DNA of 23,230 nucleotides from a virus. The notes under the pieces are model-generated. The model ran no database searches, was not told the origin of the DNA, and worked only from the letters and a program-made list of their open reading frames with translations. The DNA is taken from positions 1-23,230 of the IMG/VR virus record IMGVR_UViG_3300027824_000020; one strand, given 5' to 3'. Positions 12,504 through 19,925 of the stretch are shown here, piece by piece. How positions within the stretch are numbered: the first letter of the stretch is position 1; each line of letters begins with the position of its first letter. The position numbers were made by a program, and so were the translations under genes.

Positions 12504-12914
12504 ATGATTCTCGGAGCATCAGGAGCAGACATGGGCTACACCCAGGGCTTTGTGCCCGTCGGTGGTGGAACCCAGTGGCAGCTCAAACCGGCCGGCGTCG
12601 GGGCTCTGGCCCCGGCCGTGACCGTCACCAACAGCGTCAACGTGGACTGGTCGACGGCATCGATCTTCCAGATCACGGGCGTGGCATCGCAGACGATGTG
12701 GCCGCTGTTCGTCAACCAGACGATCGGCCAGACCATCCGGCTGATCGTCACCCAGCCCACGGGCGGCCTCGACTACGTGGTGTGGCCCGGGACCACGACC
12801 TTCGTGGGCGGCACCAACACGCTCTCGAGCGTCACGGCCTACGTCGACATCGTCGACATCACCTGCGTCGCGCAGTCCACGTTCTACGGCAACATGCTCA
12901 AGTACGTGCATTAA
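12504..12914 (+). CDS. beta-rich virion protein, paralogue 2
   Basis: A 136-residue paralogue of the preceding gene: VTVTNSVNVDWSTASIFQIT, SQTMWPLFVNQTIGQTIRLI, TQPTGGLDYVVWPGTTTFVG, and LSSVTAYVDI all align with it. It lacks the longer N-terminal region and has its own start, MILGASGADMGYTQG. An AAGGGGG Shine-Dalgarno precedes ATG 12504. The pair arose by tandem duplication, probably allowing mixed or alternative surface subunits on the head. It is the last gene before the terminator at 12950-12975. Confidence 0.65.
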   Translation: MILGASGADMGYTQGFVPVGGGTQWQLKPAGVGALAPAVTVTNSVNVDWSTASIFQITGVASQTMWPLFVNQTIGQTIRLIVTQPTGGLDYVVWPGTTTFVGGTNTLSSVTAYVDIVDITCVAQSTFYGNMLKYVH

Positions 12915-12949
12915 CGAACCGGACCTGACGGTCGTCTTCAAGCTTTTCG

Positions 12950-12975
12950 CCCCCGGGCCCGCAGCCCGGGGGTTT
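12950..12975 (+). terminator. Rho-independent terminator after the capsid gene block
   Basis: A perfect 9-bp stem, CCCCCGGGC/GCCCGGGGG, has a 5-base loop (CCGCA), and a short T run (TTT, then ACCC) follows. It sits 35 bases after the last capsid-block gene and 20 before the glycosyltransferase gene, so it separates the abundant structural message from what follows. The T run is short, so termination may be partial. Confidence 0.75.
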
Positions 12976-12995
12976 ACCCTCGAGACCATTCCCGC

Positions 12996-14609
12996 ATGGA
13001 CTATCATTTCTATTCCCCGCTCCACTATGAAAAGTGGGATCACCGGAGTCCTGATGACCCTGGTATCGGGGGCTCGGAAACTGCTGTCACTGAGCTGGCC
13101 TGGCGGCTTGCCCGTCGTGGGCACGCGGTCAAGGTCTACGCTCCGATCCGGGACGATTGCCCGTCGCCGGACAAGGGGGGCGCAATCTGGCTACCGATCG
13201 AGGCAGCGGATTTCACCGCACATGGTTTCTGGGTGCTCTCCAGGTGCCCGGCGGACATCGATCGTTTCGAGGTGGACCACCCGTTTCAGAAGATCTGGCT
13301 GGTCTGCCAGGACGCGGCCTACCCGGCAACCCAACCGTGGGGGCTCACCCATGAGCGAGCGGCCAAGCTCGACATCTGCATCGCGCTTTGCCATGACCAC
13401 GCGGCACTCCTGGACCGCACCTATCCCGAGCTGAAAGGCAAGATGGGCCTGAGTTCCAATGGCTTCAAGGTCGAGCTGGCCGAAAGGATCGAGGCAGCCG
13501 GGCCGATTGAACGCGACCCGTTCAAGCTGGTCTACACGTCCAGCCCCGACCGCGGGCTTGTGAACCTGCTCAAGATTTTCAAGCGGGCCCGTGAATTCGA
13601 GCCGAGGTTGAAGCTCAGCGCAGCCTACGGGTTCAACAACATCGACAAGTGCGAGCCGGACCAGCAGCTCGTGCGGATGAAAGCCGAGTGCGAAGCGCTG
13701 GTCGCAGAGCTGGGCGTGACCTGGCTCGGCCGCATGGGGCAAGAAGCGATTTACCGGGAGTTCCTCTCGGCCGGCATCTGGTGCTATCCCACGACGTTCA
13801 CGGAGACGTCGTGCGTGACCTGCATGGAAGCCCAGGCCCTGGGCGCGATCCCGATCACGTCCCCCATCTGGGCCCTGGCCGACAATGTGCGGCATGGTGT
13901 CTTCATCCAGGGGGACCCCAAGGATCCGCTCATCAAGGCGACCTACGTCGCAGAGCTGGTCAAGCTGGCGCGCGACGCGGACCTCCAGGCCACAATCCGG
14001 GCCGAGAGCATGCCCTACGCTCGCGCGCGGTTCAACTGGGAGCGAGTGGCCGATCAGTACGAAAGCTACACGTGCCCGACCTGGGGCAATCATCTGACAT
14101 TCCAGCTTCGTAACGGCAACGGGCGCGTGCTCAATATCGGCAGTAACGCGGACTGGGGCGGGTTCGGCGCTCGCGGCGCCGTCAACCTGGACTTGCTCGC
14201 GGTCGACCCTAACGGGTGGGAAAACAAGGTCGATGTGCTGGCGGATTGTCGCGATCCCCTGCCATTCCCACCGCAGTCGTTCGACAGCATCATCCTGGGC
14301 GACATCCTCGAGCACCTCGATAACGAAGGTGCGGTCAAGACACTCAAGAACGCCAAGGCGGTTCTAGCCGACGGCGGCCACATCGTCATCACCGTGCCGG
14401 AGGATTCCCGACCTCCGGAAGAGCAGGGCAAAACACTCGGTCTGACGTACGCACCAGGCATCAAGGGCTATCACGATCGGCCGATCAGCCTGGCGCTCAT
14501 CCGGGACTGGCTGGACCAGGCTGGACTTCGAGAAAAGCATGTCGAGCCGATCAACTACGTGTTCGATCCCTACCCCTCGTTCACTGGCCATGGAGTCCTC
14601 GCGTGCTAA
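12996..14609 (+). CDS. fused GT-B glycosyltransferase and SAM methyltransferase
   Basis: A 537-residue two-domain enzyme. Residues 1 to about 355 are a GT4-like GT-B glycosyltransferase: GIGGSETAVTELAWRLARRG (23-42) with the Gly-rich loop, VYTSSPDRGLVNLLKIFKRA at the start of the second Rossmann half, and the sugar-nucleotide-binding CMEAQALGAIPI with E278. Residues about 365-537 are a class I methyltransferase: GRVLNIGSNADWGG (motif I, from about 376), DVLADCRDPLPFPPQSFDSI, and GDILEHLDN. The protein should add a sugar and then methylate it or a nearby group. The target is not shown. Standing among virion genes it may modify capsid or fibre proteins, and surface-polysaccharide change in a lysogen is the alternative. 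The next gene overlaps it. Confidence 0.8.
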   Translation: MDYHFYSPLHYEKWDHRSPDDPGIGGSETAVTELAWRLARRGHAVKVYAPIRDDCPSPDKGGAIWLPIEAADFTAHGFWVLSRCPADIDRFEVDHPFQKIWLVCQDAAYPATQPWGLTHERAAKLDICIALCHDHAALLDRTYPELKGKMGLSSNGFKVELAERIEAAGPIERDPFKLVYTSSPDRGLVNLLKIFKRAREFEPRLKLSAAYGFNNIDKCEPDQQLVRMKAECEALVAELGVTWLGRMGQEAIYREFLSAGIWCYPTTFTETSCVTCMEAQALGAIPITSPIWALADNVRHGVFIQGDPKDPLIKATYVAELVKLARDADLQATIRAESMPYARARFNWERVADQYESYTCPTWGNHLTFQLRNGNGRVLNIGSNADWGGFGARGAVNLDLLAVDPNGWENKVDVLADCRDPLPFPPQSFDSIILGDILEHLDNEGAVKTLKNAKAVLADGGHIVITVPEDSRPPEEQGKTLGLTYAPGIKGYHDRPISLALIRDWLDQAGLREKHVEPINYVFDPYPSFTGHGVLAC

Positions 14610-15337
14610 GTACGACCCGCTATCTTGGCACGGTGGCCCGTATGGGTGGCGTGCCTGCGATGCTCACGCAGTTCGTCGATTCCTTCATCGACATGGTGGC
14701 CTGGAATCAGCAGTATCTCTGCGACGCGGGCCAGTTTATCAGCTACCCCCGACCCCCAGCCTGCAGCGTCCAAGACATCACGCGCAACATGCTCGCCGAA
14801 TCGTTTCACGGCGACTGGCTGTTGCAGCTCGATTCGGACCACCAGTTTGAGCCTGACCTGGTCGCCCGGCTGCTCAACGTCGCGCAGCACACGGGTGCTC
14901 AGGTAGTGACGGGCCTGTACCAGTTCAAGGCACACCCGCATTCCCCGGTCCTGTATCGCCGGCTGGAAGACGGGTTCTACCCCCTCGTGGAATGGGATCG
15001 CCAGGCGAATGCCATGATCGTCGATTCGGCGGGCGGCGGCTGCCTGTGGGTCAAGCGGGAGGTCTTCGACCGTATCCGCACCGAGCTCGGCGAAAAGCCC
15101 TTCAACCGCTACGACGAGCTGAGCGAGGATCATAGCTTTTTCGTGCGGCTGCGCAAGCTCGAGATCCCGGTCGTCTGCGCTCCCAAAGTTGAGTGCCATC
15201 ACCTCATCGTCAAGCCGGTTGCACTCGCGGACTATGACCGGGCCTGGATCAACAGCGTCCGCATGGTCGACAGCAAAGTCATGGGAGACCCCATCGATGC
15301 CATACCCGAGTCCTGCGGCGTTGCAGCCCCAATATGA
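14603..15337 (+). CDS. GT-A-fold glycosyltransferase
   Basis: A 244-residue protein beginning at GTG 14603 inside the end of the previous gene. The DxD motif is DSD at 77-79 in WLLQLDSDHQFEP, the metal/nucleotide-sugar site of GT-A enzymes. VDSAGGGCLWVKREVFDRI (about 140-158) and DELSEDHSFFVRLRKL, with an acidic ED for the acceptor side, follow the GT2-like plan. VECHHLIV supplies a later His pair. The front (MLSTTRYLGTVARMGGVPAM) is typical of phage-borne relatives that lack a membrane segment, so it should act in the cytoplasm. It is transcribed with the fused enzyme upstream, and the two probably build one glycan. Confidence 0.75.
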   Translation: MLSTTRYLGTVARMGGVPAMLTQFVDSFIDMVAWNQQYLCDAGQFISYPRPPACSVQDITRNMLAESFHGDWLLQLDSDHQFEPDLVARLLNVAQHTGAQVVTGLYQFKAHPHSPVLYRRLEDGFYPLVEWDRQANAMIVDSAGGGCLWVKREVFDRIRTELGEKPFNRYDELSEDHSFFVRLRKLEIPVVCAPKVECHHLIVKPVALADYDRAWINSVRMVDSKVMGDPIDAIPESCGVAAPI

Positions 15338-15740
15338 TCAATACGGCAACCAGTACGGCGTCAATCCGCTGGTCGCCCGATCCTCTGCGGGGCCACTAGC
15401 CCCCGGTCAGTCCCTCTGGTCCACGTCGGGCCGAATCAGCAACCAGACATCAGGCACGACGCCGGTTCCGCTGCTGGCCGTCCCCGCCAACATGGTGCTC
15501 TATATCACGGACTTCTCGGCCTCGACCGTGGGCTCGGCCGAAGTCGATGTGCAGGTCCAGAGCGGGACGATGGTGGTCCTTCGCGCGGCGGTCTTCGCGA
15601 CGTGCCCGGCCGCGGCGATGTTTGAGACCCAGCCCATGGTCATTGGCGGCAACACCGTCAATCTGGTCGCCAGCGCCACGGGATCTGCTCAAGTGATCGA
15701 TTTTTATATCGGCGGTTATCTTCAGTCTTTCGGTTTTTAG
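15297..15740 (+). CDS. small beta-rich virion protein (147 aa)
   Basis: ATG 15297 lies 41 bases inside the previous gene with GGGAG at 15283-15287. The longer frame from 15189 reads the glycosyltransferase out of frame. After a Tyr/Pro/Gln-rich front (MPYPSPAALQPQYDQYGNQY) comes a predicted beta sandwich: PVPLLAVPANMVLYITDFSA, VDVQVQSGTMVVLRAAVFA, VNLVASATGSAQVIDFYIGG. This strand pattern with a hydrophobic end (GGYLQSFGF) is typical of small trimeric phage accessory proteins on head or tail. No family name can be given with confidence. Return to structural genes immediately after the sugar genes supports a virion target for them. Confidence 0.6.
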   Translation: MPYPSPAALQPQYDQYGNQYGVNPLVARSSAGPLAPGQSLWSTSGRISNQTSGTTPVPLLAVPANMVLYITDFSASTVGSAEVDVQVQSGTMVVLRAAVFATCPAAAMFETQPMVIGGNTVNLVASATGSAQVIDFYIGGYLQSFGF

Positions 15741-15748
15741 GGGGCACC

Positions 15749-16156
15749 ATGCCAGTCACAATCTCGGTCGCGTCGGGCGACGGCATCAACAATGCCGCCC
15801 TGCGCATGAATATCGGTCTTCCCGACACGGGCAACCAGGTCACCATCCAGGGAATCTACCAGCCGGCTGCGTTGGCACAGGCGCCGCCCAACAACCAGCA
15901 GGCCGTGCTGGCGTTCGCCGGCACCGTCACCAGTCCAGGCTTCAACGCGACCTGGACCACGTTCTGGGGCGCCGAGATCAATCCGTCGACCGGCAGTTAC
16001 AAGGCAATCTCCGGCACCAGTACCATGCCCACAGCGGACTCCGGCAACCTCGTGCTGTTCTCCCAGGCCATGGGTACGGCCGCCTCGTCGACGGTGTCGA
16101 TGACCATCCAGCCGGCAATTACCTTTCCCTCGCTCGTGAACGTCGCCCCGTACTAG
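15749..16156 (+). CDS. small hypothetical structural protein (135 aa)
   Basis: It begins eight bases after the previous stop, with GGGGG before the ATG. The sequence is poor in charge and rich in Thr, Ser, Ala, Asn and Gly, with strands such as VTIQGIYQPAALAQ and FNATWTTFWGAEINPSTGSY and an end ITFPSLVNVAPY. This composition fits a beta-structured virion protein. No motif for catalysis or membrane insertion is present. It belongs to the same run as the fibre gene after it and may be a fibre-base or decoration component. I do not recognise the family. Confidence 0.55.
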   Translation: MPVTISVASGDGINNAALRMNIGLPDTGNQVTIQGIYQPAALAQAPPNNQQAVLAFAGTVTSPGFNATWTTFWGAEINPSTGSYKAISGTSTMPTADSGNLVLFSQAMGTAASSTVSMTIQPAITFPSLVNVAPY

Positions 16157-16165
16157 CAACCGGCG

Positions 16166-16187
16166 CGCGGGGGACCTCCACCCCGCG
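16166..16187 (+). terminator. GC hairpin between structural genes (weak terminator or mRNA processing/stability element)
   Basis: CGCGGGG (16166-16172) pairs with CCCCGCG (16181-16187) around an 8-base loop in the 57-base gap before the fibre gene. No T run follows, so true intrinsic termination is doubtful. It may set relative expression by stabilising the upstream message. Confidence 0.35.
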
Positions 16188-16213
16188 AGGCTGCTCCCAC
16201 CTCGAGGAACACC

Positions 16214-17806
16214 ATGGCCGACGAACCGCTTTCAGGTCTCTCCGGGACCTTCACGTTTGGCTATTCGACCGCCAACGTGATGCTCCTGCTCGACGTGCTC
16301 GACACCAGCATGTACACCACGGGCACGGACAAGGGAATTCCCGTCTCGACGTTCCTGGCTCAGTACTTCCACGCCGGCTCGAATATCTCGCTCACGCCGG
16401 GGTCCAGTGGAGTCACGGTTGCCGCGACCACCCCCGCCTCGCTCCCCAGCCCGTTCACGATCACCTCGGGCGGCCCCACGCTGCTGAACGTGATCCCGAT
16501 GATGTACACGGACACGAACGGCCCGCCCCCGCTGGTCGCGTCCGCATCCACCGAGGTCAACACCTCAAACCAGGCATGGAACGCGTTCGACTACAACTCC
16601 GCCACCCGCTGGCTGGCCAGCGGCACGAGCGGCTGGCTGCAGATCGACCTGGGGGCCGGCAACGCGGTCGTCAGCACGGCCTACTCGATCCAGGCCACGG
16701 ACAGCGGCAACCTGTCATTCATGATGACCGGGTGGACCTTGGCGGGCAGCAACGACGGCTCATCCTGGACCACCCTGGACACCGAGAGCAGCATCACCTG
16801 GACGGCCCTGCAGACCCAGACCTGGTCGTTCACCAACGTCACAGCCTACCGGTATTACCGCCTGACCTCATCGTCCAACAATGGCGGCGGTCTCTGCGGG
16901 GTCGGCGCTCTGCTGGTCCTGGCCACGTCCACCGCCGCCCCGCTGTCCGTCTCCAGCACGGTCATCAACGTGGGCGGCAACCTTAACCCCGCGATCCAGC
17001 TCTACGGCACCGCCGTGGTCTCCGGCGGGCTCACCGTGGGCGGCGCCATTGCGACCTACGGCAATATCACATGCAACCAGCCGGCTACCGGCAACACGCT
17101 CACGGTCAACGGCACCGCGTCGCTCGGCGGGCTCACCGTACCCGGTCTCACCATCAGCAGCGGCGGGCTCACCCTCGGGACCAGCGCGAACAATGCCTAC
17201 CAGATTGGCTCCAACGTCCAGTTCGCCTATGCGTCAAGCGGATCATCCTGGATGCTCGGCGCCCAGGCTGGCGACGCGATCATCCGCAACGCGAGCAACC
17301 GGATCCTGATCGGGGTCGGCAGCACAGACTACCCCCAGCTCATCGCCTCTTCGACCGGCACGCAAATCCTCTCCCTGGTCACCACCGGCTCACCGCTCGT
17401 GGTCACGGGCATGGCCAGCCAGACCGCACCGCTCCTGCCTCTGCAGAACCTCTCGAGCACCGCGACGGCCCGCAACTGCGGGGTCATTGACGCCACGTTC
17501 AACACCAGCACGGACGCGTCCTGGACGGGCAACCTGCTCTTGTACGCGGGCGACTACACCAGCTCCAACGCGGGCCAGCGACTGGGTATCCAGGTCCAGT
17601 CCAACGGCTCGGTCGCCCTGATCGGCCACTACGGCGCGACGCCAGTGATCCAGCCCCAGACCACGGGCACAACCACGGGCACGACCGCCGGCACAACGAC
17701 CGCGTTGCACGCGGACAGCTCGGCGACTGGCAACACCGGTTCAACAGCCTACACGCTGGGCGACATCGTACTTGCGCTTAAGCAACTCGGTCTGCTCAAG
17801 ACATAA
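16214..17806 (+). CDS. fibre-like protein with discoidin (F5/8 type C) domain
   Basis: A 530-residue Thr/Ser/Gly-rich protein. Residues about 105-237 form a discoidin-like domain: NQAWNAFDYNSATRWLA, GWLQIDLGAGNAVVS, WTLAGSNDGSSWTTLDTES and AYRYYRLTSSS are its classic strands and the family binds sugars. From about 245 come repeated GG-L-T-V-like beta turns (SGGLTVGGA, LGGLTVPGLTISSGGLTLG), as in phage fibre shafts. A region near 350-380 (WMLGAQAGDAIIRNASNRIL) and the end TAYTLGDIVLALKQLGLL resemble C-terminal fibre segments. It should form a virion appendage that contacts host-surface glycans. There is no intramolecular chaperone signature. Its small size suggests a side fibre or head fibre. 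Confidence 0.75.
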   Translation: MADEPLSGLSGTFTFGYSTANVMLLLDVLDTSMYTTGTDKGIPVSTFLAQYFHAGSNISLTPGSSGVTVAATTPASLPSPFTITSGGPTLLNVIPMMYTDTNGPPPLVASASTEVNTSNQAWNAFDYNSATRWLASGTSGWLQIDLGAGNAVVSTAYSIQATDSGNLSFMMTGWTLAGSNDGSSWTTLDTESSITWTALQTQTWSFTNVTAYRYYRLTSSSNNGGGLCGVGALLVLATSTAAPLSVSSTVINVGGNLNPAIQLYGTAVVSGGLTVGGAIATYGNITCNQPATGNTLTVNGTASLGGLTVPGLTISSGGLTLGTSANNAYQIGSNVQFAYASSGSSWMLGAQAGDAIIRNASNRILIGVGSTDYPQLIASSTGTQILSLVTTGSPLVVTGMASQTAPLLPLQNLSSTATARNCGVIDATFNTSTDASWTGNLLLYAGDYTSSNAGQRLGIQVQSNGSVALIGHYGATPVIQPQTTGTTTGTTAGTTTALHADSSATGNTGSTAYTLGDIVLALKQLGLLKT

Positions 17807-17807
17807 A

Positions 17808-18224
17808 ATGGCCTACCTGCTGCTCGAAAATGGATCGAAGCTGCTTCTCGAGGGCGGCACGGGGCGGCTCTTGCTCGAGGGGCCGATCTCGTTCTATCTG
17901 CCCTACGAATTCACCTCGGTTCTGATCACGGCCGGCAACGCCAACCCGTTCAACGTCGACCCCGAGCAGACTTCGCTCATCCTGGCCGGCAACGCCAACC
18001 CGTTCAACGTCGACCCCGAGCAGACTTCGCTCATCCTGGCCGGCAACGTGAACCCGTTCAACGTCGACCCCGAACAGACCGTGCTGATCAGCGCCGGCAA
18101 CGTGGATCCGTTCGCCATCGACCCCGAACAGACCGTGCTCATCAGCGTTGGTAATACAAACCCCTTCGACATCGACCCCGAGCGAACCGTGCTCATCACG
18201 GTGGGCCTGACCAGCGCAGATTAA
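17808..18224 (+). CDS. 18-residue-repeat protein
   Basis: A 138-residue protein starting one base after the fibre gene's stop. The N-terminus has a smaller repeat of LLLEN/LLLEGG (residues 4-25). Residues 42-131 are five 18-residue units of the form AGNxNPFNVDPEQTxLIL, the last two more diverged (VGNTNPFDIDPERTVLIT). Regular strand and turn spacing suggests a solenoid or stacked beta structure, and the Asn/Asp positions could bind calcium, though no EF-hand or RTX consensus is present. No family is recognised. Coupling to the fibre gene suggests a fibre-associated spacer whose length may vary with repeat number. Confidence 0.6.
   Translation: MAYLLLENGSKLLLEGGTGRLLLEGPISFYLPYEFTSVLITAGNANPFNVDPEQTSLILAGNANPFNVDPEQTSLILAGNVNPFNVDPEQTVLISAGNVDPFAIDPEQTVLISVGNTNPFDIDPERTVLITVGLTSAD
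17931..18200 (+). repeat. five 54-bp tandem units inside the repeat-protein gene
   Basis: The units run 17931-17984, 17985-18038, 18039-18092, 18093-18146 and 18147-18200. Units 1 and 2 are identical base for base. Unit 3 differs at a few codons, and units 4 and 5 more. The gradient of identity indicates recent expansion at the 5' end. Every unit is a multiple of three, so copy number can change in frame. Confidence 0.92.
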
Positions 18225-18252
18225 CGGGGCGAGAGACACACCTCCCGCCCCG
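18225..18252 (+). terminator. GC hairpin after the repeat-protein gene
   Basis: CGGGGCG (18225-18231) pairs with CGCCCCG (18246-18252), and the inner GAG/CTC can extend the stem. It begins at the base after the stop codon. No T run follows. It resembles the hairpin at 16166-16187 and may be a weak terminator or stabilise the message. Confidence 0.4.
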
Positions 18253-18276
18253 ACTCACTACGCACCGAGATCTATC

Positions 18277-19122
18277 ATGGCGATCGCACTGGAATTAGTT
18301 CAAGGCACCGCGAGGGACTTCCCCTTCCAGGTCACCAACCCGGACGGCACGGTCCCCACCAGCATCTTCACGGGTTCGGACGTGCTCACGTCGAAGCTCT
18401 GGGCGGGGTCGAACGAGACTCCGCTGTTGACGCCAACAGCGACCTGGATCTCGGCGACGAATGCCCAGTATCAGATCGCGATCCAGAACACCGACAGCAG
18501 CTCCCTGGCGTACGGAATCTACTACCTCCAGGCATACGCGACCCGGGCCGGGTCGCCCAGCCGGACCACGGCACTCCTGCCCCGCGGCACCTCACTCGAG
18601 ATCATCGCGTCGCCCGCAACGGCGACGCCCAGTCCGACCTACATCACGATCGCGGACCTGCGCAAGATCGCGCCGTGGATCGACGACCTCCAGGTTCCCG
18701 ACTCGCACGCGGGCTTCGACGACCCTTGTGCGGACTCTCGGGCTTGGCTCGACGAGATGACCCTGCGCAACTACCGCGGCGGCAACGTCTCGCTCCTGGG
18801 GTATCACGGATTCGCCCTCGACGCCTGGTACACCGGCGGCGGGCGGCGGACCAGCTTGACGAATCGCTGGCTGTTCACGGCCCTGGCGTCGAACCAGCTC
18901 CTGGTCACACCCCGGGTCCGCACCGTCTGCGCCTACTACGCCCTGTCGCGGATCTGCGAGAGCATGATCACCAAGGGCGGGATGTATGCGATGCTCGCGG
19001 CCCGCTATCGACTCGAGGCCGAGAGCCTGCTGGCCTCAACCACGGTGGAAATCGATGTCAACGGAGATGGCTACGGGGAGGTCCCGATCAACTTCAGCTC
19101 GACGAACACGCTCTGGGCGTGA
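18277..19122 (+). CDS. putative head-tail connector protein
   Basis: A 281-residue protein in two parts. Residues 1 to about 112 are beta-rich (ALELVQGTARDFPFQVTNPD, YGIYYLQAYATRAGSPSRTT), like small beta domains found fused to phage structural proteins. Residues about 118-281 are helical with TIADLRKIAPWIDDLQ, SRAWLDEMTLRNYRG, LTNRWLFTALASNQLLV and CAYYALSRICESMI, a pattern reminiscent of the helical head-completion/connector proteins (gp6/gp15-like) that extend the portal. This fits its place before the neck and tail-tube candidates. The final KGGMYAMLAARYRLEAESLL and VDVNGDGYGE-type end may be a loop. It could instead be an accessory structural protein. The next hairpin lies three bases after its stop. 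Confidence 0.55.
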   Translation: MAIALELVQGTARDFPFQVTNPDGTVPTSIFTGSDVLTSKLWAGSNETPLLTPTATWISATNAQYQIAIQNTDSSSLAYGIYYLQAYATRAGSPSRTTALLPRGTSLEIIASPATATPSPTYITIADLRKIAPWIDDLQVPDSHAGFDDPCADSRAWLDEMTLRNYRGGNVSLLGYHGFALDAWYTGGGRRTSLTNRWLFTALASNQLLVTPRVRTVCAYYALSRICESMITKGGMYAMLAARYRLEAESLLASTTVEIDVNGDGYGEVPINFSSTNTLWA

Positions 19123-19124
19123 TC

Positions 19125-19163
19125 GCTTTAACAAGGGGCGATGTGCGCGGTTCTTGTTAAAGC
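19125..19163. terminator. convergent hairpin with perfect 11-bp stem
   Basis: GCTTTAACAAG (19125-19135) pairs perfectly with CTTGTTAAAGC (19153-19163) around a 17-base loop. It lies between the + strand connector gene and the stop of the minus-strand gene (19170), so it can end transcripts from both sides. Read on either strand the stem ends in AAGC or GCTT with no long T run, so efficiency is uncertain. Its AT-rich stem is unlike the GC hairpins elsewhere, as if it arrived with the minus-strand gene. Confidence 0.55.
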
Positions 19164-19169
19164 CAGGTT

Positions 19170-19382
19170 TCACTCTTCGACGTCAATCCATTCCTCCGAT
19201 ATGTGCGGTCTGTCGAGGTAGACAGTCAGCTCACTCACTTGCTCGCCGTCCGAGAAGCGAGATTTCGCCTCGAACCGGATGCCTTTGGCCTTCAAGTGTT
19301 GCATGACGCGCGCGAGCTGACGCCGTTCACTCGCATCCTCCGCCCTCAGACCAATATGAGCGTAGCCGACCTGCATCAGCAT
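19170..19382 (-). CDS. minus-strand moron: small hypothetical protein (70 aa)
   Basis: The only gene on the opposite strand. It runs from ATG at 19382 to TGA at 19172-19170 and has a perfect AGGAGG six bases upstream. The longer open frame reaching 20294 is a shadow of the + strand genes. The product has a strand (QVGYAHIGLRAED), a helix (ASERRQLARVMQHLKAKGIR), a second strand (FEAKSRF) and a hairpin with SELTVYLDRP, ending acidic (EEWIDVEE). This compact alpha/beta plan could be a small regulator, inhibitor or antitoxin-like protein, but no family is recognised. Its lone opposite orientation, strong ribosome site and own hairpin are the marks of a phage moron, a cargo gene expressed apart from the late operon. 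Confidence 0.7.
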   Translation of the reverse strand: MLMQVGYAHIGLRAEDASERRQLARVMQHLKAKGIRFEAKSRFSDGEQVSELTVYLDRPHISEEWIDVEE

Positions 19383-19388
19383 TATCGA

Positions 19389-19394
19389 CCTCCT
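19389..19394 (-). promoter_or_regulatory. consensus AGGAGG ribosome-binding site of the minus-strand gene
   Basis: On the minus strand AGGAGG is followed by six bases and ATG, the best Shine-Dalgarno of the window. It fixes the start at 19382 and shows the frame is real. A possible -10-like TAGAAT lies just upstream on the same strand (around 19401-19406), but no clear -35 is visible. Confidence 0.7.
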
Positions 19395-19409
19395 CGGTGA
19401 CATTCTACT

Positions 19410-19916
19410 ATGGCTGGCGTTCGATCCCTCGATCTCCCCGTGTCTCCCCGGGCCGCGGTGTTCCGCGCCATGGAAACCATCGTGCGGGGCAACGCGCTCT
19501 TCCAGCGCACCGTCAAACCGGACAACTTCCGGACCTGGCAGGGCGAGCCGCGCGACGTCAAGCCGTTCGATCAAAGTAACACGCCGTGCATGCGCTGGAC
19601 GCCGATGAACACGGGCGAGGAGTTCCGCACTCCGGACAGCATGAGCGGCGATCTGCTGATCAACTGCGAGATCATCTGCCGGGGGTCGTGCTGCGACGAC
19701 CTGACCAATTTCTGGTGGATGCTGGCCCGCTGTTTCTACCCGATCCAGACCGCGAGCACGAGCGTCAACACGATCGTCCTGACACTCCAGCAGGCTGGTG
19801 CTCGCAGCGGCCTGGTCAAGTTTTCGCAGCCCGCGTTCGACCCGGCGCCCGACGGTGTGTTCTTCGCTGGGCAAGGCCAGCTCAAGATCGAAATTCAATC
19901 GAACCTTTCCAGTTGA
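19410..19916 (+). CDS. putative neck or tail-completion protein
   Basis: A 168-residue protein. The front MAGVRSLDLPVSPRAAVFRA is followed by METIVRGNALFQRTVKPDNF, then alternating strands (LLINCEIICRGSCCDDLTNF, IVLTLQQAGARS) and an end GQGQLKIEIQSNLSS. Small alpha/beta proteins of this size with an N-terminal helix and a beta-sheet end, placed just before the tail-tube gene, are typically tail terminators or minor tail proteins. The four cysteines clustered around CEIICRGSCC (about 87-97) are unusual for a cytoplasmic phage and could form a metal site. No family is identified beyond position and fold impression. The Shine-Dalgarno is weak (GGTGA). Confidence 0.5.
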   Translation: MAGVRSLDLPVSPRAAVFRAMETIVRGNALFQRTVKPDNFRTWQGEPRDVKPFDQSNTPCMRWTPMNTGEEFRTPDSMSGDLLINCEIICRGSCCDDLTNFWWMLARCFYPIQTASTSVNTIVLTLQQAGARSGLVKFSQPAFDPAPDGVFFAGQGQLKIEIQSNLSS

Positions 19917-19925
19917 GGTCACACC

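Noticed and set aside
13191-14315. 374-residue minus-strand frame
   Set aside because: Antisense of the GT-methyltransferase fusion, whose motifs are all in the + frame.
17931-18200. CRISPR or satellite array
   Set aside because: No spacers. The 54-bp units keep one open frame and encode 18-residue units.
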